Of a DNA stretch of 31,347 nucleotides, positions 20,777 through 31,347 are shown piece by piece (position 1 is the stretch's first letter; each line of letters starts with the position of its first letter). Both the position numbers and the translations under genes were made by a program. Source of the DNA: Ettlia oleoabundans (Eukaryota > Chlorophyta > Chlorophyceae > Chlamydomonadales); the NCBI GenBank assembly GCA_019693395.1, contig JAAMXP010004945.1:1-31347 (forward strand), in the 5' to 3' direction. The notes under the pieces were generated by a model. It had not been told where the DNA came from, made no database searches, and saw only the letters and a list, made by a program, of their open reading frames with translations.

Positions 20777-23700
20777 ATGTCTGACGACGATGGGCGCCGT
20801 AACTCGCCGTTGAGGTGCGCATGCAGGCCCTGGCGACGCCATCACACTTCACCCACACTTCCTCATACTCCAACGTCGCTGTGCTTCTCGGCAGGGATGA
20901 AAGGAGCAGGAGCCCCAGCCCACGGGGGAGGAGCCGCAGTCGAAGCCCCAGCCGAGACCCCTCCAGGAGCAGGACGCCCTCCAAGACCCGCAGCCGTGCG
21001 TGCGCTGCCCCCGCCTCCGCCGCCCCGCCGCCGCGTTGAGCCAGCCTCAGCTACCCCTCACCCGCTGCATCTGCCGTTACCGCCGCGGCTTGCGTGCCAC
21101 CACGGCGCCCACTTGTTTGCACGGCTGAAAACGCCAGCAACGGCCGCACGGCCCTCGGCACGCCTGTGCTTCAGCCCTGCACCTGTCGTGCTTCAAACCC
21201 GCATTGCGGCCTGCCACGCCGGCACTAGCAGCACCCACCTGAGCTGTGCGGGCGGGCGTGTGCATCCCAGGTTTGGTTTGCTTGCTCAAGCCAGTGCTGC
21301 GTGCCAGATAGCGAGCGGCACGGCGGGACGCCAACTTGGTTCCGTCACTGCCGCCGCTGCTGCTGCCGGCATTCCGTGTTGAACACCCGGCTGCTGGCTG
21401 AGTTAGCGCTGCTGTCGCTGCCTTGCCATGTTGCCATATAACTGCCTCAAGCGCATTGCAATCGCCCCTGCCTTTTTTTGCTCTCCGCAGGTTCTAGAGA
21501 CAGCCGCTCACCACGCCGCGATTCTCGCTCGCCACGTCAGCGCGACTCCCGCTCACCACGCCGCAACACCCGCTCACCACGCCGCGACTCTCGCTCACCA
21601 CGCCGCACACGCAGCCGGTCCCCTGTTCGCGGTGGTGGTGCCGGGGATTGGAGGGTGAGCAAAGCCTCGTGCTCGTGCCGGTCGGGCCAGCCACCCAGCA
21701 AACACACTTCCCCGGTGCCAGCCCGCTGCTTGGCTCTGGCACGTTATCATCTGCATGTGCATTCTTGCCCCACTTCCAGCTACCCTGGGTGCCTTTGGAT
21801 TGATGAACACGCGAGAGATCATCCACGTCAGGCTGCATTCGTGGAATGCTGAGTCTGTTGCATGTTGCCCCCCTTCTTTCATCTGCTGTGTGCTTCCGCA
21901 GGCCAAGTTGGACCGCCTGTTTGACAAGGGCTACTTGCGCAAGAGCGAGATAGACACCGTGCTGCTGGATGATATCGAGAGTGAGCGGGGTGGAGGCAGA
22001 AGGTGGCAGAACAGGGGGACTGAGCTGGGCTGGGCTCTGTCGCCATGTGGGGAGTCTGCGGCTTCGTACAGTTGGACCCTGGGTTGAACCAGTCGCTGGG
22101 TCAGGGTTGGCAGGACTGGCTAGGAGTATGTTGAGGCAGGGTGGTGGCTGCTCTGGGCGAGAGGGCGATCGATTGATTGATTGAGAGGCATATGTTGCTG
22201 TGGTAGGGTTTGGCTGAACCCACGATTGGGTGTGGTAGGGTCGGGTCGAAGCGGGTCATGCATCAGCACATGTGGGTGGGTATGGAAGTGATTCTGCTGC
22301 GGAAGCCAATACTAGTGAAGGATTTGGCACCCCAATCCATACTTTCGTCTGCTTTTGTGAGAGCTGGACAGCCATGCGAGGAACAATGCTGGCCATGCTG
22401 ATCAAAGGGGCTGCTTGGCGGCGGCAATTTTTTTGCGCCTGCGCCTTGCTGACACTTAGTCCTATCATGCCACCCCATGTTTCGTCTTGTTTCTTCACTA
22501 GCTCTCATTTCTTTCATTGCAGAGCTGAATGATGATGAGGCAGGCTGTGTGGTGGACCGCCTGACTGAGGCGAACCTAGAGTGAGCAGGGTGGGAGATCA
22601 GCGTCTGAAGGGATGGTACACTGAGCCTGAGGCTGGGCTGGGCAAGCAGGCAGCCTGAAGTGCCACCTGCTGGCTGCCCAGTTGGTTGACATCAGCCGGT
22701 CAACCAAGGTACTCCCCTCAACTTGATGCCCCGGGCTGTAGCCAAAATTCAGCGGCTTCCCTGATTCCTCTCACCTCCTATCCCTTGTTTTTTGCTGGCG
22801 GCCTTGCCTTGTGTTGCTGTGTGCAGTCGCATCCGCAATGTCAATGGTTTCCTGGCTGGCATCATCAAGCGCGTGCGCCTTGATGGCCCTGACCGCGGCG
22901 CCGGCAAGATTGACATGCTGCCGCGTGGGGTGAGGCGCAGGCTGGAGGATGTGATTGACGAGGTGAGGGGGAATGTGCTGCGCTATGCTTTCTTTTTCAT
23001 GGTGTGCTGTGCTGTATCGTGCAGGCCTGTTCACTGGCTTTACAAGCTGTGTTTGCCGAACCTGGATGTTTTCGCACACCTTTGTCCTGCTTTTCGCATT
23101 GGAGCTTTCCGAGCGCTTTTTGGAAAGCTCCAACTCCAAATTCTGCTGCTGGTCTCCTCACCTTGCCTCTCCTCCCCTGGCCCGCAGCGCAAGATGGCAC
23201 GTGAGGAGGTTGACCAGCGCATGGTGCGTGCCCTTGCCGACATGCCGGGGCACCTGGCTGAGGAGGCGGTGGTGCGCTATGCACGCTCACTGGACGACCA
23301 CGTGCGCAACAGACAGGGATTCATGGTGAGGCGACGGATGGTGGGTGGGGTGGTGGTAGTAGCTGTCGCAACATTATGCCGAGTGGTGATGCGTGGTAAG
23401 CGCAGTGGGCCACTTGGTTCAACCGGGATGGGCGGTTGGTCAGTAAGCGTGAAATTGTTGTTGTTGGTTTCGTGAGAGCGACATGGAACAATCAAGTGTT
23501 TGGCTACTGGCTGGCACGTCGTTGTTGCCGTGCTGACCACCTTGGTGGTAAGCGTGTGCAGGACTGGGCAGCCAATGCTTCACTCGCTTTCAAGTGCTGG
23601 TGCGAAGTGAGGCTGTGCATGCCGTCCTCACCTGCTGCACCTTCCTGCTCCCTTTGTCACAGATGGGGATCATCAAGAAGGTGCTAGAGGAGGACCGTTA

Positions 23701-24200
23701 CGGACGGGGAGGCGGCGGCTTTGGCGGCGGTGGGTACGGTGGCGGCGGCGGTTATGGCGGCGGCTATGGCGGGCCGCCACGCGGTGGTTATGGCGGTGGC
23801 GGCAGTTACGACAGGTGCGCGCTAAGTAGTAGTAGAGGCTGCAGTATGGCAGGCTGCGCCCCCCCGCCATACTGCAGTTGCCAACAGGGTTTGTTGCATT
23901 GCTCCGTAGCTGTCGCTAAGGTAGCAGTGGCAGTTTTGGCTGCTTGCTCTATTCGTGTCTGGGCTGGCACTTGACAAAGAAATCCTCCTAGATTTGAAAT
24001 CTTGCCGGAGCTCCTGCAGAGCTCCTCACCAATTTTCTAGGTAAGTGATTTGTTGTGTGTGGGATGAGCCGTGTTGCAGGTACGACCGTGGTGGTGGCAG
24101 CAGCTATCGGGATGATTACAAGCGGGACGATTACAGGAGGGACGACTACCGGCGGGATGATTACAGGCGGGATGATCGGGGGTATGACAGGAGGTACTGA
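20777..24200 (+). CDS. RS-domain / RGG protein with two tandem hnRNP Q-like N-terminal domains
   Basis: Nine exons, 20777-20814, 20895-20995, 21491-21654, 21902-21980, 22523-22580, 22827-22962, 23188-23325, 23663-23814 and 24080-24200, give 328 residues. It starts MSDDDGRRNSPLRRDERSRS and continues as an RS domain (repeated DSRSPRR) to about residue 95. Residues 102-165 (KLDRLFDKGYLRKSEID, then ANLDRIRNVNGFLAGIIKRV) resemble the acidic N-terminal unit of hnRNP Q/R (Pfam hnRNP_Q_AcD, also called NURR): KLD, a Gly, SxxD, Asn-acidic-acidic, then L..hxN...FLxGhhK. Residues about 180-245 (REEVDQRMVRALADMP, then HVRNRQGFMMGIIKKV) look like a second copy. A Gly/Tyr-rich RGG-type region follows (about 252-290), and the protein ends with five RDDY/KRDDY-like repeats. 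No RRM is present. RS and RGG regions point to a nuclear RNA-binding or splicing role, which is inference. The domain identification is from recalled family sequence, not a search. Confidence 0.85.
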
Positions 24201-24926
24201 AACAGCGAGCGGTACCATGATAGGCATTTGGAAGCGGCTATAGCCGTGCCATGACAGATGGTGGTGAGGGTATGATGTCCCATTCCCAGCTGATGCCCCA
24301 GCTGCACAGCCAGCATAGTGTGCTTATGCGCCAGAGCACAGCATGCCTTGCCTTGACTGGCACCTGCAGTCTGCTGCCTGCAGCGCATGCGGCCTCAAAA
24401 GTGTCCACACTGCTGCTGCGTTAGCTAATGTGTATGTGCACACACACATCTGTCCCTGCGCTTGCACTGCTTCTGCCTTCCCTCACAGTGTTATAGTATG
24501 TTGCTTGCTTCCTGTTTGCTGCCACGTCTTTGTTGGTCCGTGTTGTCAATGCCCACAGCTGCTTGCCTAAATGCCTGCCCTCTGCTTGCACTTGCATTGA
24601 CAACGTGATCTCTGTTGTGTGTTGCTGGCCTCGCCAGCTGCCTGGAAGCATTCATTATGTAACAGAACATGAGCATTGCCTGACTACGAGAAAACTGGCA
24701 AAACAACAAGGATGAAATAAGGCGCACTGAAATGTGGCGTTTATAGCATAGGTGTCGATCATAACTCCTTTGCCGATACCTGCAGAACAGTACAGTCGTG
24801 GAAGAAAGCTGGGTAGGTAAGAAGCTGCAGACCGGCCAACGACTGCAACGCTGGGATTGTTGCTATCGCAAGGAATGCGAATGCCCAGGTGAATTCTCGT
24901 TCAAGCGACGTGCATGTATGGTTGCT
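24201..24926. other. 3' UTR of RS-RGG gene and convergent intergenic region
   Basis: A TGTAA at 24658-24662 lies 458 bases after the stop at 24200 and probably ends the RS-RGG transcript, giving a long 3' UTR. The next gene on the right is on the minus strand and ends at 24927. No exon or RNA gene was recognised in between. Confidence 0.5.
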
Positions 24927-25506
24927 TTAAGTGCCGCATGCCCGTCGCCGCACCTTGAGATCCTTGCTGCTGGATAGCGCACGCAGCAGGCTTCGAGCCA
25001 GGAAGAAGTAGTGAGGCGGCCACGCGGGGTGCAGTGAGCCAAACTCTTGCCGGAATGACAGGTACAAGATGGGGGGCAGCAGCAGCAGCAGACCACATGC
25101 GCCGAAGAGCGGGAAGGCAGCAATAAAAGCGAGGTGGGCGTGGATCATGACCTGCAAACGTTGTTAAGCGATTTAGTACTTGCGCGGAGCGGTTTGGCAC
25201 AACCTTGGCATACTGCCGCGGACCAGGTGGCACCAGGCGGCGTGCGGCGGCAGTGTGTGTTCAGCAGCGGCGGTCCGCAAGGTCAGCGGTTGATCACCTG
25301 TAAAGCGTGCACCCCGTGCCAAAATCCAAAGAGCAGTAGGACTCTGCAGTGAGGAGGCAGGGGGCAAACAGTGCGTGAGGGGCCACCTGCGCAGACCATG
25401 CACCGATGTACTTGAATGCCGCTACTCACATCAATGCTACGGCCTCCAAGCTTCGCACTACAGACGGTCCTTTGCCGCTGGCACTGCGCCCTAGGAGAGG
25501 CTGCAT
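24927..25506 (-). CDS. Small two-helix membrane protein, unrecognised
   Basis: Three small exons on the minus strand, 25506-25430, 25343-25298 and 25151-24927, join in frame to a 115-residue protein starting MQPLLGRSASGKGPSVVRSL. Residues about 22-40 (AVALIVLLLFGFWHGVHAL) and 46-75 (AHLAFIAAFPLFGACGLLLL, then LPPILYLSF) form two membrane segments. A short linker with HPAWPPHYF and a basic C-terminus (SSKDLKVRRRACGT) follow. All four splice sites are canonical (GTGAGT, CTGCAG, GTGATC, TTTGCAG) and the phases fit (2, then 0). I do not recognise the family. Two-helix proteins of this size are often small subunits of ER glycosyltransferase or GPI complexes or of organelle complexes, but nothing here proves that. 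It is unrelated in sequence to the membrane family on its right. Confidence 0.7.
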
Positions 25507-25904
25507 GGTTGGTTGCGCCATGGCAAGACCGTGCTGCTAACAGCTTGGGATGAGTTACTCACGAAAGTTTTATCAATTGCAGTATCAATTACGCCGCCTG
25601 CTCCACCTCGCCATGGTGTGCTGTCAGCGCCCGCCAGCTGGCACACGCCTGATTGTAATTCATTACTACGTTTATCTGCCAAACCTGATAAATCATAGGA
25701 ATGACTGTTCTTGGTACACGGACCACGACCCCATCCATAGTCACTGGCCATGGCCCAAGATGCCTTCGTTGTCTTGACTCACAAACAAGGTACAGAGCAG
25801 ATAGCGGCAGCAGCCAAATGATATGATGTTCAGAGGGACAAAGTCCAGAAACAAAGAAATATGCCTGACTAAATGACTGGAATAAACTCTGCAACTCCTG
25901 GTGC
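25507..25904. other. Intergenic region between small membrane protein gene and copy B
   Basis: It should hold the promoter of the small membrane gene and the 3' UTR of copy B, both on the minus strand. No minus-strand TGTAA was found, and no further exon is supported. It is more AT-rich than the coding parts nearby. Confidence 0.45.
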
Positions 25905-27434
25905 TCAGCGCCCAAACAATACTGGGAGCGCCGTGGCCAGCAGCCAACACAAAGCCGCCAGGATGCACCAGGCTTCCTGTCTGTGGCACCCCGTGGCGTC
26001 TTCTCCAAATGCATGCTCTAACACCCAGGCTGCCACGGTCCGCTGCTGCCGCCGCTGCCTGCTGCCCGATACCGCGGCTGTTTCCGTCTCTGACAAACTG
26101 CTCTGCTGTGCCCCACAGTGAGTCCTCAGCACCAGGTAGGTGGGCACCAGCCAGCCCACGAAGAGGCACATGAAGCCCAGCAATGCGGTGCACCGCGCGT
26201 GCCTGCTCCTGCCACCGGGCAGGTAGTTGAGCGGCAGAATACCCATGAAGGGCACGTCCATAACCGTGTACACCAACTGAAAGCGGCTCTCCATCAGGGA
26301 TGAATCCAGGAGCTGCAGGGCAGGGCCATGGGTTGCATGGGAGTCAGGGCAGGCAATGGGCATTTACTGGAGCCACACTTGCAGGATTCCACATGCTGCA
26401 ATGGTGGCAGAAGGTTAATGGCGCAGAGTTATGATTACATTATTGCTGCAAGCTGTTCGCACAAAAGCTTCAAAAAACGTGACTTTCATTGCAATGCTGC
26501 AAGTGCAGATGCCATAACCACTGATGAGAATGGATGGAGTGTGAAGTTTCGGTGCAGGTGATGTCGGGTGCTTGGGAGTAATACTGCTGGCGAGCCATCA
26601 CAACCGCTGCCTTGCACCAACTCACCGGTTGGGTGCATGTTTCAGGAAGAAGAGTCAATGCAAATGCCGTGCACAAGGTGTGCACAACCAAGTGGGTGGG
26701 CAGGTCGGGCTGGAGGCAAGCGCCAAGGAACAACAGGCGGAATGCTCGACCGCCTGCAATGCAAGGAGTGGAGGATGTGGGTGTCTCGCATGCCACAACA
26801 TTCGAACATGCTGCCGCCATACATTAGACGTTGCCTATGCCCTCCTCCCTTTCTCTCCGCCGGCAAATGTTAAGGGCTAGCCTGGCACAGGCATGCTGCG
26901 GCGGTGCACCAGCCCACCAGGGGCAGCCGGCAACCATGCACTTGCACTTGCACCTGCCGTTGCCGCTGTTGACACCGTTCCTGTGTTGTGTCACATGCAC
27001 CCCTAACATTAGGACTCACCAAAGAAAACACGTACAGCGTCTCTCAGGATGCCGCTGGCGCCTGCCGCTGGTGGTTGGATGAGGCCGCCAAGTTCAGATG
27101 CATCCGGCATCAGGCCCATGATGACCAGCCTGTGAGCCCCGATGATCCTGCTGCGCCAGCAGCTTTTGCGGCCCATCGCAAGAGACAAAAGGTATGGCAA
27201 TGGCGCGGTGACAACAAGGCATATTGCCATTCGGCCGTGCACACCCCAGCCGTAGTCGGCGGCGGGGGTGCTGCTGCTGCCGTCACTGGATTTTGTGCCA
27301 TAGACGCCCGCCGCGACGCGCAGCCATCCCAGTATTATTACGATGCTCGCGAAGGCAGAAAATAGTCTATCGCCCTTGTGGCTGGCTCGATGTGCGGTGG
27401 GATCGCCGCTCGCGCCACTGCTGCGGCGGGGCAT
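25905..27434 (-). CDS. Unrecognised multi-pass membrane protein, family copy B
   Basis: Three exons on the minus strand, 27434-27020, 26753-26626 and 26312-25905, give 316 residues. The start is an ATG encoding MPRRSSGASG, aligned with the MPRRPGRSEQ start of copy C. Membrane segments match those of the family: one soon after a basic N-terminus (LFSAFASIVIILGWLRVAAG), one around ICLVVTAPLPYLLSL, one in the middle exon (LPTHLVVHTLCTAFAL), two in the last exon and one at the C-terminus (AALCWLLATALPVLF). It keeps IIGAHRLVIMGLMPD and SLMESRFQL. It departs from the others at MDVPFMGILPLNYLPGGR and has a basic insertion (SRHAR) where copies A and D read RVEC. The Ser/Thr/Gln-rich loop before the last helix is distinct in each copy. 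No frame break is seen. It is the first member of the tandem group B-C-D. Confidence 0.85.
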
Positions 27435-28146
27435 TGATTCAAGGCTCAGTACAGGCAGTAGGAGCGTCGCATGAGCGCACAAGTGTGTCGGTTAGGCTGT
27501 ACCTGTTGAAACCGAGTTGGCAAAGTACAGCCACACATGCAACTGCACCACGACATGACCGCCACTGCCCTGTACTTCTGCCTGAGACTTGAAATGTTCT
27601 TGCAGCATACATCACTGGCAAAATCACTAACGCAATCACTCAACCTGAGTGCCCTCTTTATCAGCACCAGCTTGACCAGCAATGCACCCACATTTGCAGT
27701 GCCTCAGCATGCATGCAGTTGCATGGTCAATGGTGCAAGAGAGTGTGGCGTGCAAGTTCCTCAGGTTACCAACCGTGTTGAAAAACTCTTCTTACGACGC
27801 AAAAGGCATTGTCAGAGGGTCTCTGTAATAGATCACGGTCCTGTTCGCTTTCTGTCGCCCTCAAACCCACTCAACCAGTAATGAGGAGCCACCGTGAAGC
27901 TGCGGCGGAAGCTTTCTTTGCCCTACCCATAGCGGTAGCACAATGTTAATGTTGCGCGTCTAGCCTAGTGTTACAACAATATTGCTACAATCAAATGCTT
28001 CGTATGCACAGTGCATCATTTAAGTCTTTTGGTTCAACTAGCCCTGGGATATTGAGCTGCTCGAGCGGGCTCGCTACGGTTACAGAGTTGGTCGAGCTGA
28101 GAGTAGGACGCTGTAATTCATGCCATGACAACAACCTAACATTAAG
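27435..28146. other. Intergenic region between copies B and C
   Basis: It contains the copy B promoter and the copy C 3' UTR. TTACA, which is TGTAA on the minus strand, occurs at 28080-28084 and 27971-27975, 63 and 172 bases after the copy C stop. No other gene was recognised. Confidence 0.5.
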
Positions 28147-29575
28147 TCACCCAGTACTCAAGGCCACTGTTGCGGAAGAAGCGGGAAGCAGCGTGGCCAT
28201 CAGCCAGCACACAGCCGCCAGTAGAACCCACGCTTCTGTGCGATGGTACGTGGGTGCATCCTCCCAAAACACATGCTCCAATATCCACAGTGCTGCCGTT
28301 TGCTGCTTTGACAACTGCTGCTGCCGCTGCTCGTGGTCCCCTGGCTCCTCGCTGCCGGGTGCTGGGAGCGGCTGGCTCGCCGCTATGCTCTCTGCCTGTG
28401 CCCGACAATGGGTCCTCAGCATAACGTAGGTGGGCACCACCCATCCGAAAAATATGCACAAAAAGCCCAATGCAGCAACACACTCCGCCCGTCTGCCGCC
28501 TGGAGGGTAGCTGGGCGGAAGGGCGGCCATATAAGGCACGTGCATGATCGAGTTGAGCAGGCCAAGGCGGCTCTCCATCAGCGGTGAATCCAGAAGCTGC
28601 ACCAGGCGGGCCAAGCCGGGGAGAACAAATGAGTTGGGCGGAATATGTGAAGCATGCATGTAGATTCAAAGGGGTTCATATCAGCGTAAGATCAGTGCAC
28701 AGGCAAGGCTCAGGCTGTGCTGGGCAGTGGAGGATTGGTTGTGGAGTGTTGAGTGTTGTTGCAGCGCTGGTAGGCAAGGGCATGTTGTGTGGTTGTCAGC
28801 GATGGCATGCTAGCGCATCAGATGCTTGCATTGCATGCAGTGGCGCACCGGCTGGGCACAAGTGTCCTGTACAGGAGCCAAGGCCAGCGCTGTGCACACC
28901 GTGTGCACCAGCAGGTGGGTGGGCAGGTCAGGCTGGAGGCAGCTGCCAAGGAACAGGAGCCGGAAGGCTCGCCCGCCTGCATGATATGGGAGGTACTATG
29001 AAAAACTTGAGTTTAGAAGGGTTGTGGAGCAATGTGAACCTCATTCAGGGCTGCACTGGTGCGCCATTGCAATGGTGCAACAGCACCTCGGCAGCGGACC
29101 AATCTACATATAAAGATTCAAGTGCAGCCATGCTTGCCAAATATGCAGGTATCAAGAAAGTGCGGCTACAGGGAGCACAGGACTCACCGAAGAAAACGTG
29201 CACGCAGTCTCGCAGAGCAGCGGCGATGCCTTTGGCTGGCGGGTGGCTCAGAATGCCCAGCACCGAAGAGTCTGGCAGCAGGCTCATGATGGCCAGCCTG
29301 TGGGCCCCAATCACCCAGTTGCGCCACGCATTGTTTCTGCCGCCCTTCTCCGCATAGGACAGCAGGGTTGGCAGCGGAGCGGTGATGACAAGGCATATTT
29401 CTAGCCTGGCTTGCACAGCCCAGCTAGAGTCGCCGCCGCCGCCAACGCCGTTCCTACCAGCGCTGCGAACCAGGCGCACCCAAGCGATAACGATCACAAG
29501 GCAGACGCAAACCGTGAACAGCTTGTCGGCCCTCCGCCCGGTTTGCTGCTCGCTCCTGCCGGGACGCCGTGGCAT
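28147..29575 (-). CDS. Unrecognised multi-pass membrane protein, family copy C
   Basis: Three exons on the minus strand, 29575-29188, 28976-28849 and 28596-28147, give 321 residues. It begins MPRRPGRSEQQTGRRADKLF and enters a first helix (TVCVCLVIVIAWVRLV). Then come a glycine-rich loop, ICLVITAPLPTLLSYAEKG, WVIGAHRLAIMSLLPD and the phase-1 intron after VHVFFG. The 128-base middle exon encodes AFRLLFLGSCLQPDLPTHLL. The last exon keeps SPLMESRLGLL, PPSYPPGGRRAEC, GFLCIFFGWVVPTYVML, LEHVFWEDAPTYHRTEAW and VCWLMATLLP. Hydrophobic stretches again suggest about six spans. Its 5' splice site after exon 2 is GTGCGC rather than the GTGAGC/GTGAGT of the sisters. No break is visible; function unknown. 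Confidence 0.85.
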
Positions 29576-30380
29576 ATATTATACAAGACCGCTGCACCCA
29601 GGGCAGGCCTCACACCCTCAAGAGGTAGGTATATTGTTGATATGGGAGTCTCTTGGCGAGGTCCCAGGCAAGATGGCGGCCACCTATCTAGTCAGACGGT
29701 GGCGAACACATGCTTTGTACGTCGAAATGAAAATATCAGTGACGCAACCTTTAAAATCAAGACGTGCGTAGAAGGAGACGCGTGGGCGACTTGTGGGGAG
29801 ATGCAGAAGATGCGGCGACAGGGTGGCGGGGCGCGCTCCGGGCGCTAAGGGAGGCGAGCTGTGCACCATCGCAACTAAATGTTGTTAGTCATCCAGGGTG
29901 CTTGCTGCCCTTCAGCAGCTTGGACTGAGACACTTCCCAACCTTTTGTAGTTACTGTCAAGAGTTACTTTAGTCTACTTCGGTTGAGGTACTTTCCCGGC
30001 GGCATTGTGATGAGGGTCGCCGCCACGGGCGAACTGTTATGCCTGCATGTTGATGACTCGGCAGAACGGGTCAACCCCTTGAGACCTTAGTCTTCGCCAC
30101 ATCAGGCCTGCAAGGTCCAGCTGGACACTGCACCAATCACTGATTGATGGGCCGTCGCTTCTTACGCTTGCGATGTGGCGTGAGCTTGCATTGGACTACC
30201 ACCAGGACCATTAGGGCGGCCAAAGATTGGTTTGAAAGGACACCTGCATGCACAAGTACTTCCTACTGCCATGCATGTTGGGTGCTTTCTGTAACCATGC
30301 TGTTGTCTACGCAACACAGAACTTGCATGCCTTGGCACCAACTGCTGCAAGAACACCACTGCTTCCATCATTCCACTGTG
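29576..30380. other. Intergenic region between copies C and D
   Basis: About 800 bases without a supported exon. It holds the copy C promoter and copy D 3' UTR. The minus-strand ORF at 29684-29869 has no relative in the window and no splice context. No tRNA, repeat or terminator was recognised. Confidence 0.5.
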
Positions 30381-31130
30381 CTACTCCCCCCTGGCAAGGA
30401 GTGGGAGGAGCATGCCCATCAGCCAGCAGAAAGCTGCGCAGTTGACCCAGGACTCAAGGCGGAACGGAGCAGGCGCATTTTCCATGAACACATGCTGCAG
30501 CACCCACGTCGCCATTCGCCGCTGGTGCTGCGCCGGCTGGACCTCCTGCTCCTCCTGCTGTCTTTGGATGCCAGCTGCTGGCAGGCATTGGTTTGCTGCT
30601 GGCCGCTCTCCTTGTGTCCGGCAGTGGGCCGTCAGCACCAGGTAGGTTGGCACCAGCCAGCCCAGGAAGAGGCACAGGAATCCCAATGCAGCGATGCACT
30701 CCACCCGTCTGCCACCCGGCGGGTAGCCGGGTGGCAGCCCGGCCATGAAGGGCAGCCCCATCACAGCGTGCAGCAGGCGGAATCGGCTCTCCATCAGCGG
30801 AGAATTGAAGAGCTGCATGCTTGCAAGTATGCAGGGGTAGGCGTCGGCAATATTCTGGGCAAAGGGGAATGTCAAGTTGTGTGGGGGAGGCAGAGATAAT
30901 CATTGTAGCAAATGCTGGTGCCAGCAGCCACAAGGCTGTGTTTTGTGGTTGTCAGCTGGCATGCCGGCACAGGAGGTTCTTGCATTGCCTGCAGCTGCTC
31001 ACCGGCTGGGCACATATCTCTTGGACAGGAGCCATGGCAACTGCCGTGCACAAGGTGTGCACAACCAAGTGGGTGGGCAGGTCGGGCTGGAGGCAGGCGC
31101 CAAGGAACAACAGGCGGAACGCTCGACCGC
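30381..31130 (-). CDS. Unrecognised multi-pass membrane protein, family copy D (5' exon off the window)
   Basis: Two exons are in the window, 31130-31003 and 30812-30381, the middle and last exons of the family, about 186 residues. The first exon should lie to the right of 31347; no sequence resembling its end (HVFFG/RVFFG before GTGAGT) is seen in 31131-31347. The middle exon has the invariant 128-base length and the phases of its sisters. Its start is almost identical at DNA level to copy B. Its end (APVQEICAQP) and the adjoining intron resemble copy C. The last exon (FNSPLMESRFRLLHAVMGLP, PGYPPGGRRVEC, GFLCLFLGWLVPTYLVL) is about 92% identical to copy A over roughly 200 bases. It lacks the FWEDAP form, reading FMENAPAPFRLESW. 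The frame is open throughout; whether the whole gene is intact cannot be judged. Confidence 0.8.
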
Positions 31131-31347
31131 CTGCATGTTGCATTAACGGGCAAGGATCAACAGAGCTCAACACTGTGCAAGGGAACCCCATAACACATAT
31201 GTATCCCACGCTCATTTCCAAACCATGTTGAAAGCCTTCCCTTCCCTACTTCACTAAAGAGCTGCCCTAGTTCTGGTGATGGCCGTGGTGGTACAGCAGC
31301 CTGCATCCCTAATACAACCATATGTCTCAAGCACACCTGTGCTCGAC

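Noticed and set aside
29600..30380. Possible extra family copy or small gene between copies C and D
   Set aside because: No stretch resembles any of the three family exons, and the short minus-strand frame has no start or splice context that fits.

Overview
This window is nuclear DNA from a green alga, most likely a trebouxiophyte of the Chlorella group. That placement is an inference from these signs: GC-rich sequence; genes broken by many short introns (43 read here) with GT(or GC)...AG ends; long CAG/glutamine tracts; the chlorophyte polyadenylation signal TGTAA after several stop codons; and plant-type proteins (a B3-domain factor, a plant-style PcnB-like nucleotidyltransferase). There are no bacterial operons, and nearly all long single-frame ORFs are antisense or intronic shadows. 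Gene models were built by hand from donor/acceptor sites, reading phase and protein-family conservation. Every model whose two ends lie inside the window gives a total exon length divisible by three.

Layout. 38-2828 (+): 3' part of a class II tRNA nucleotidyltransferase/poly(A) polymerase (PcnB-like) gene. 3483-4857 (+): copy A of an unrecognised multi-pass membrane protein family. 5607-9962 (-): SLC35A-type nucleotide-sugar transporter, 8 exons. 10438-14817 (+): B3-domain transcription factor with a very long glutamine-rich tail, 5 exons. 15119-20411 (-): large coiled-coil protein, 11 exons, with some resemblance to outer-dynein-arm docking-complex proteins. 20777-24200 (+): RS-domain/RGG protein carrying two tandem domains that look like the N-terminal hnRNP Q/R unit, 9 exons, no RRM. 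24927-25506 (-): a 115-residue two-helix membrane protein in three small exons. 25905-31130 (-): copies B, C and D of the membrane family of copy A in tandem, D running off the right end.

How the parts relate. Several genes touch RNA or gene expression (PcnB-like enzyme, B3 factor, RS/RGG protein), but this looks like ordinary eukaryotic gene neighbourhood rather than a pathway cluster. The main candidate for something undescribed is the four-copy membrane family: identical exon structure in every copy, strong motifs, and copy D is a mosaic of its relatives, implying gene conversion. The second is the RS + tandem hnRNP-Q-like + RGG protein. Three GC-AG introns, each forced by frame or by family conservation, are also notable.
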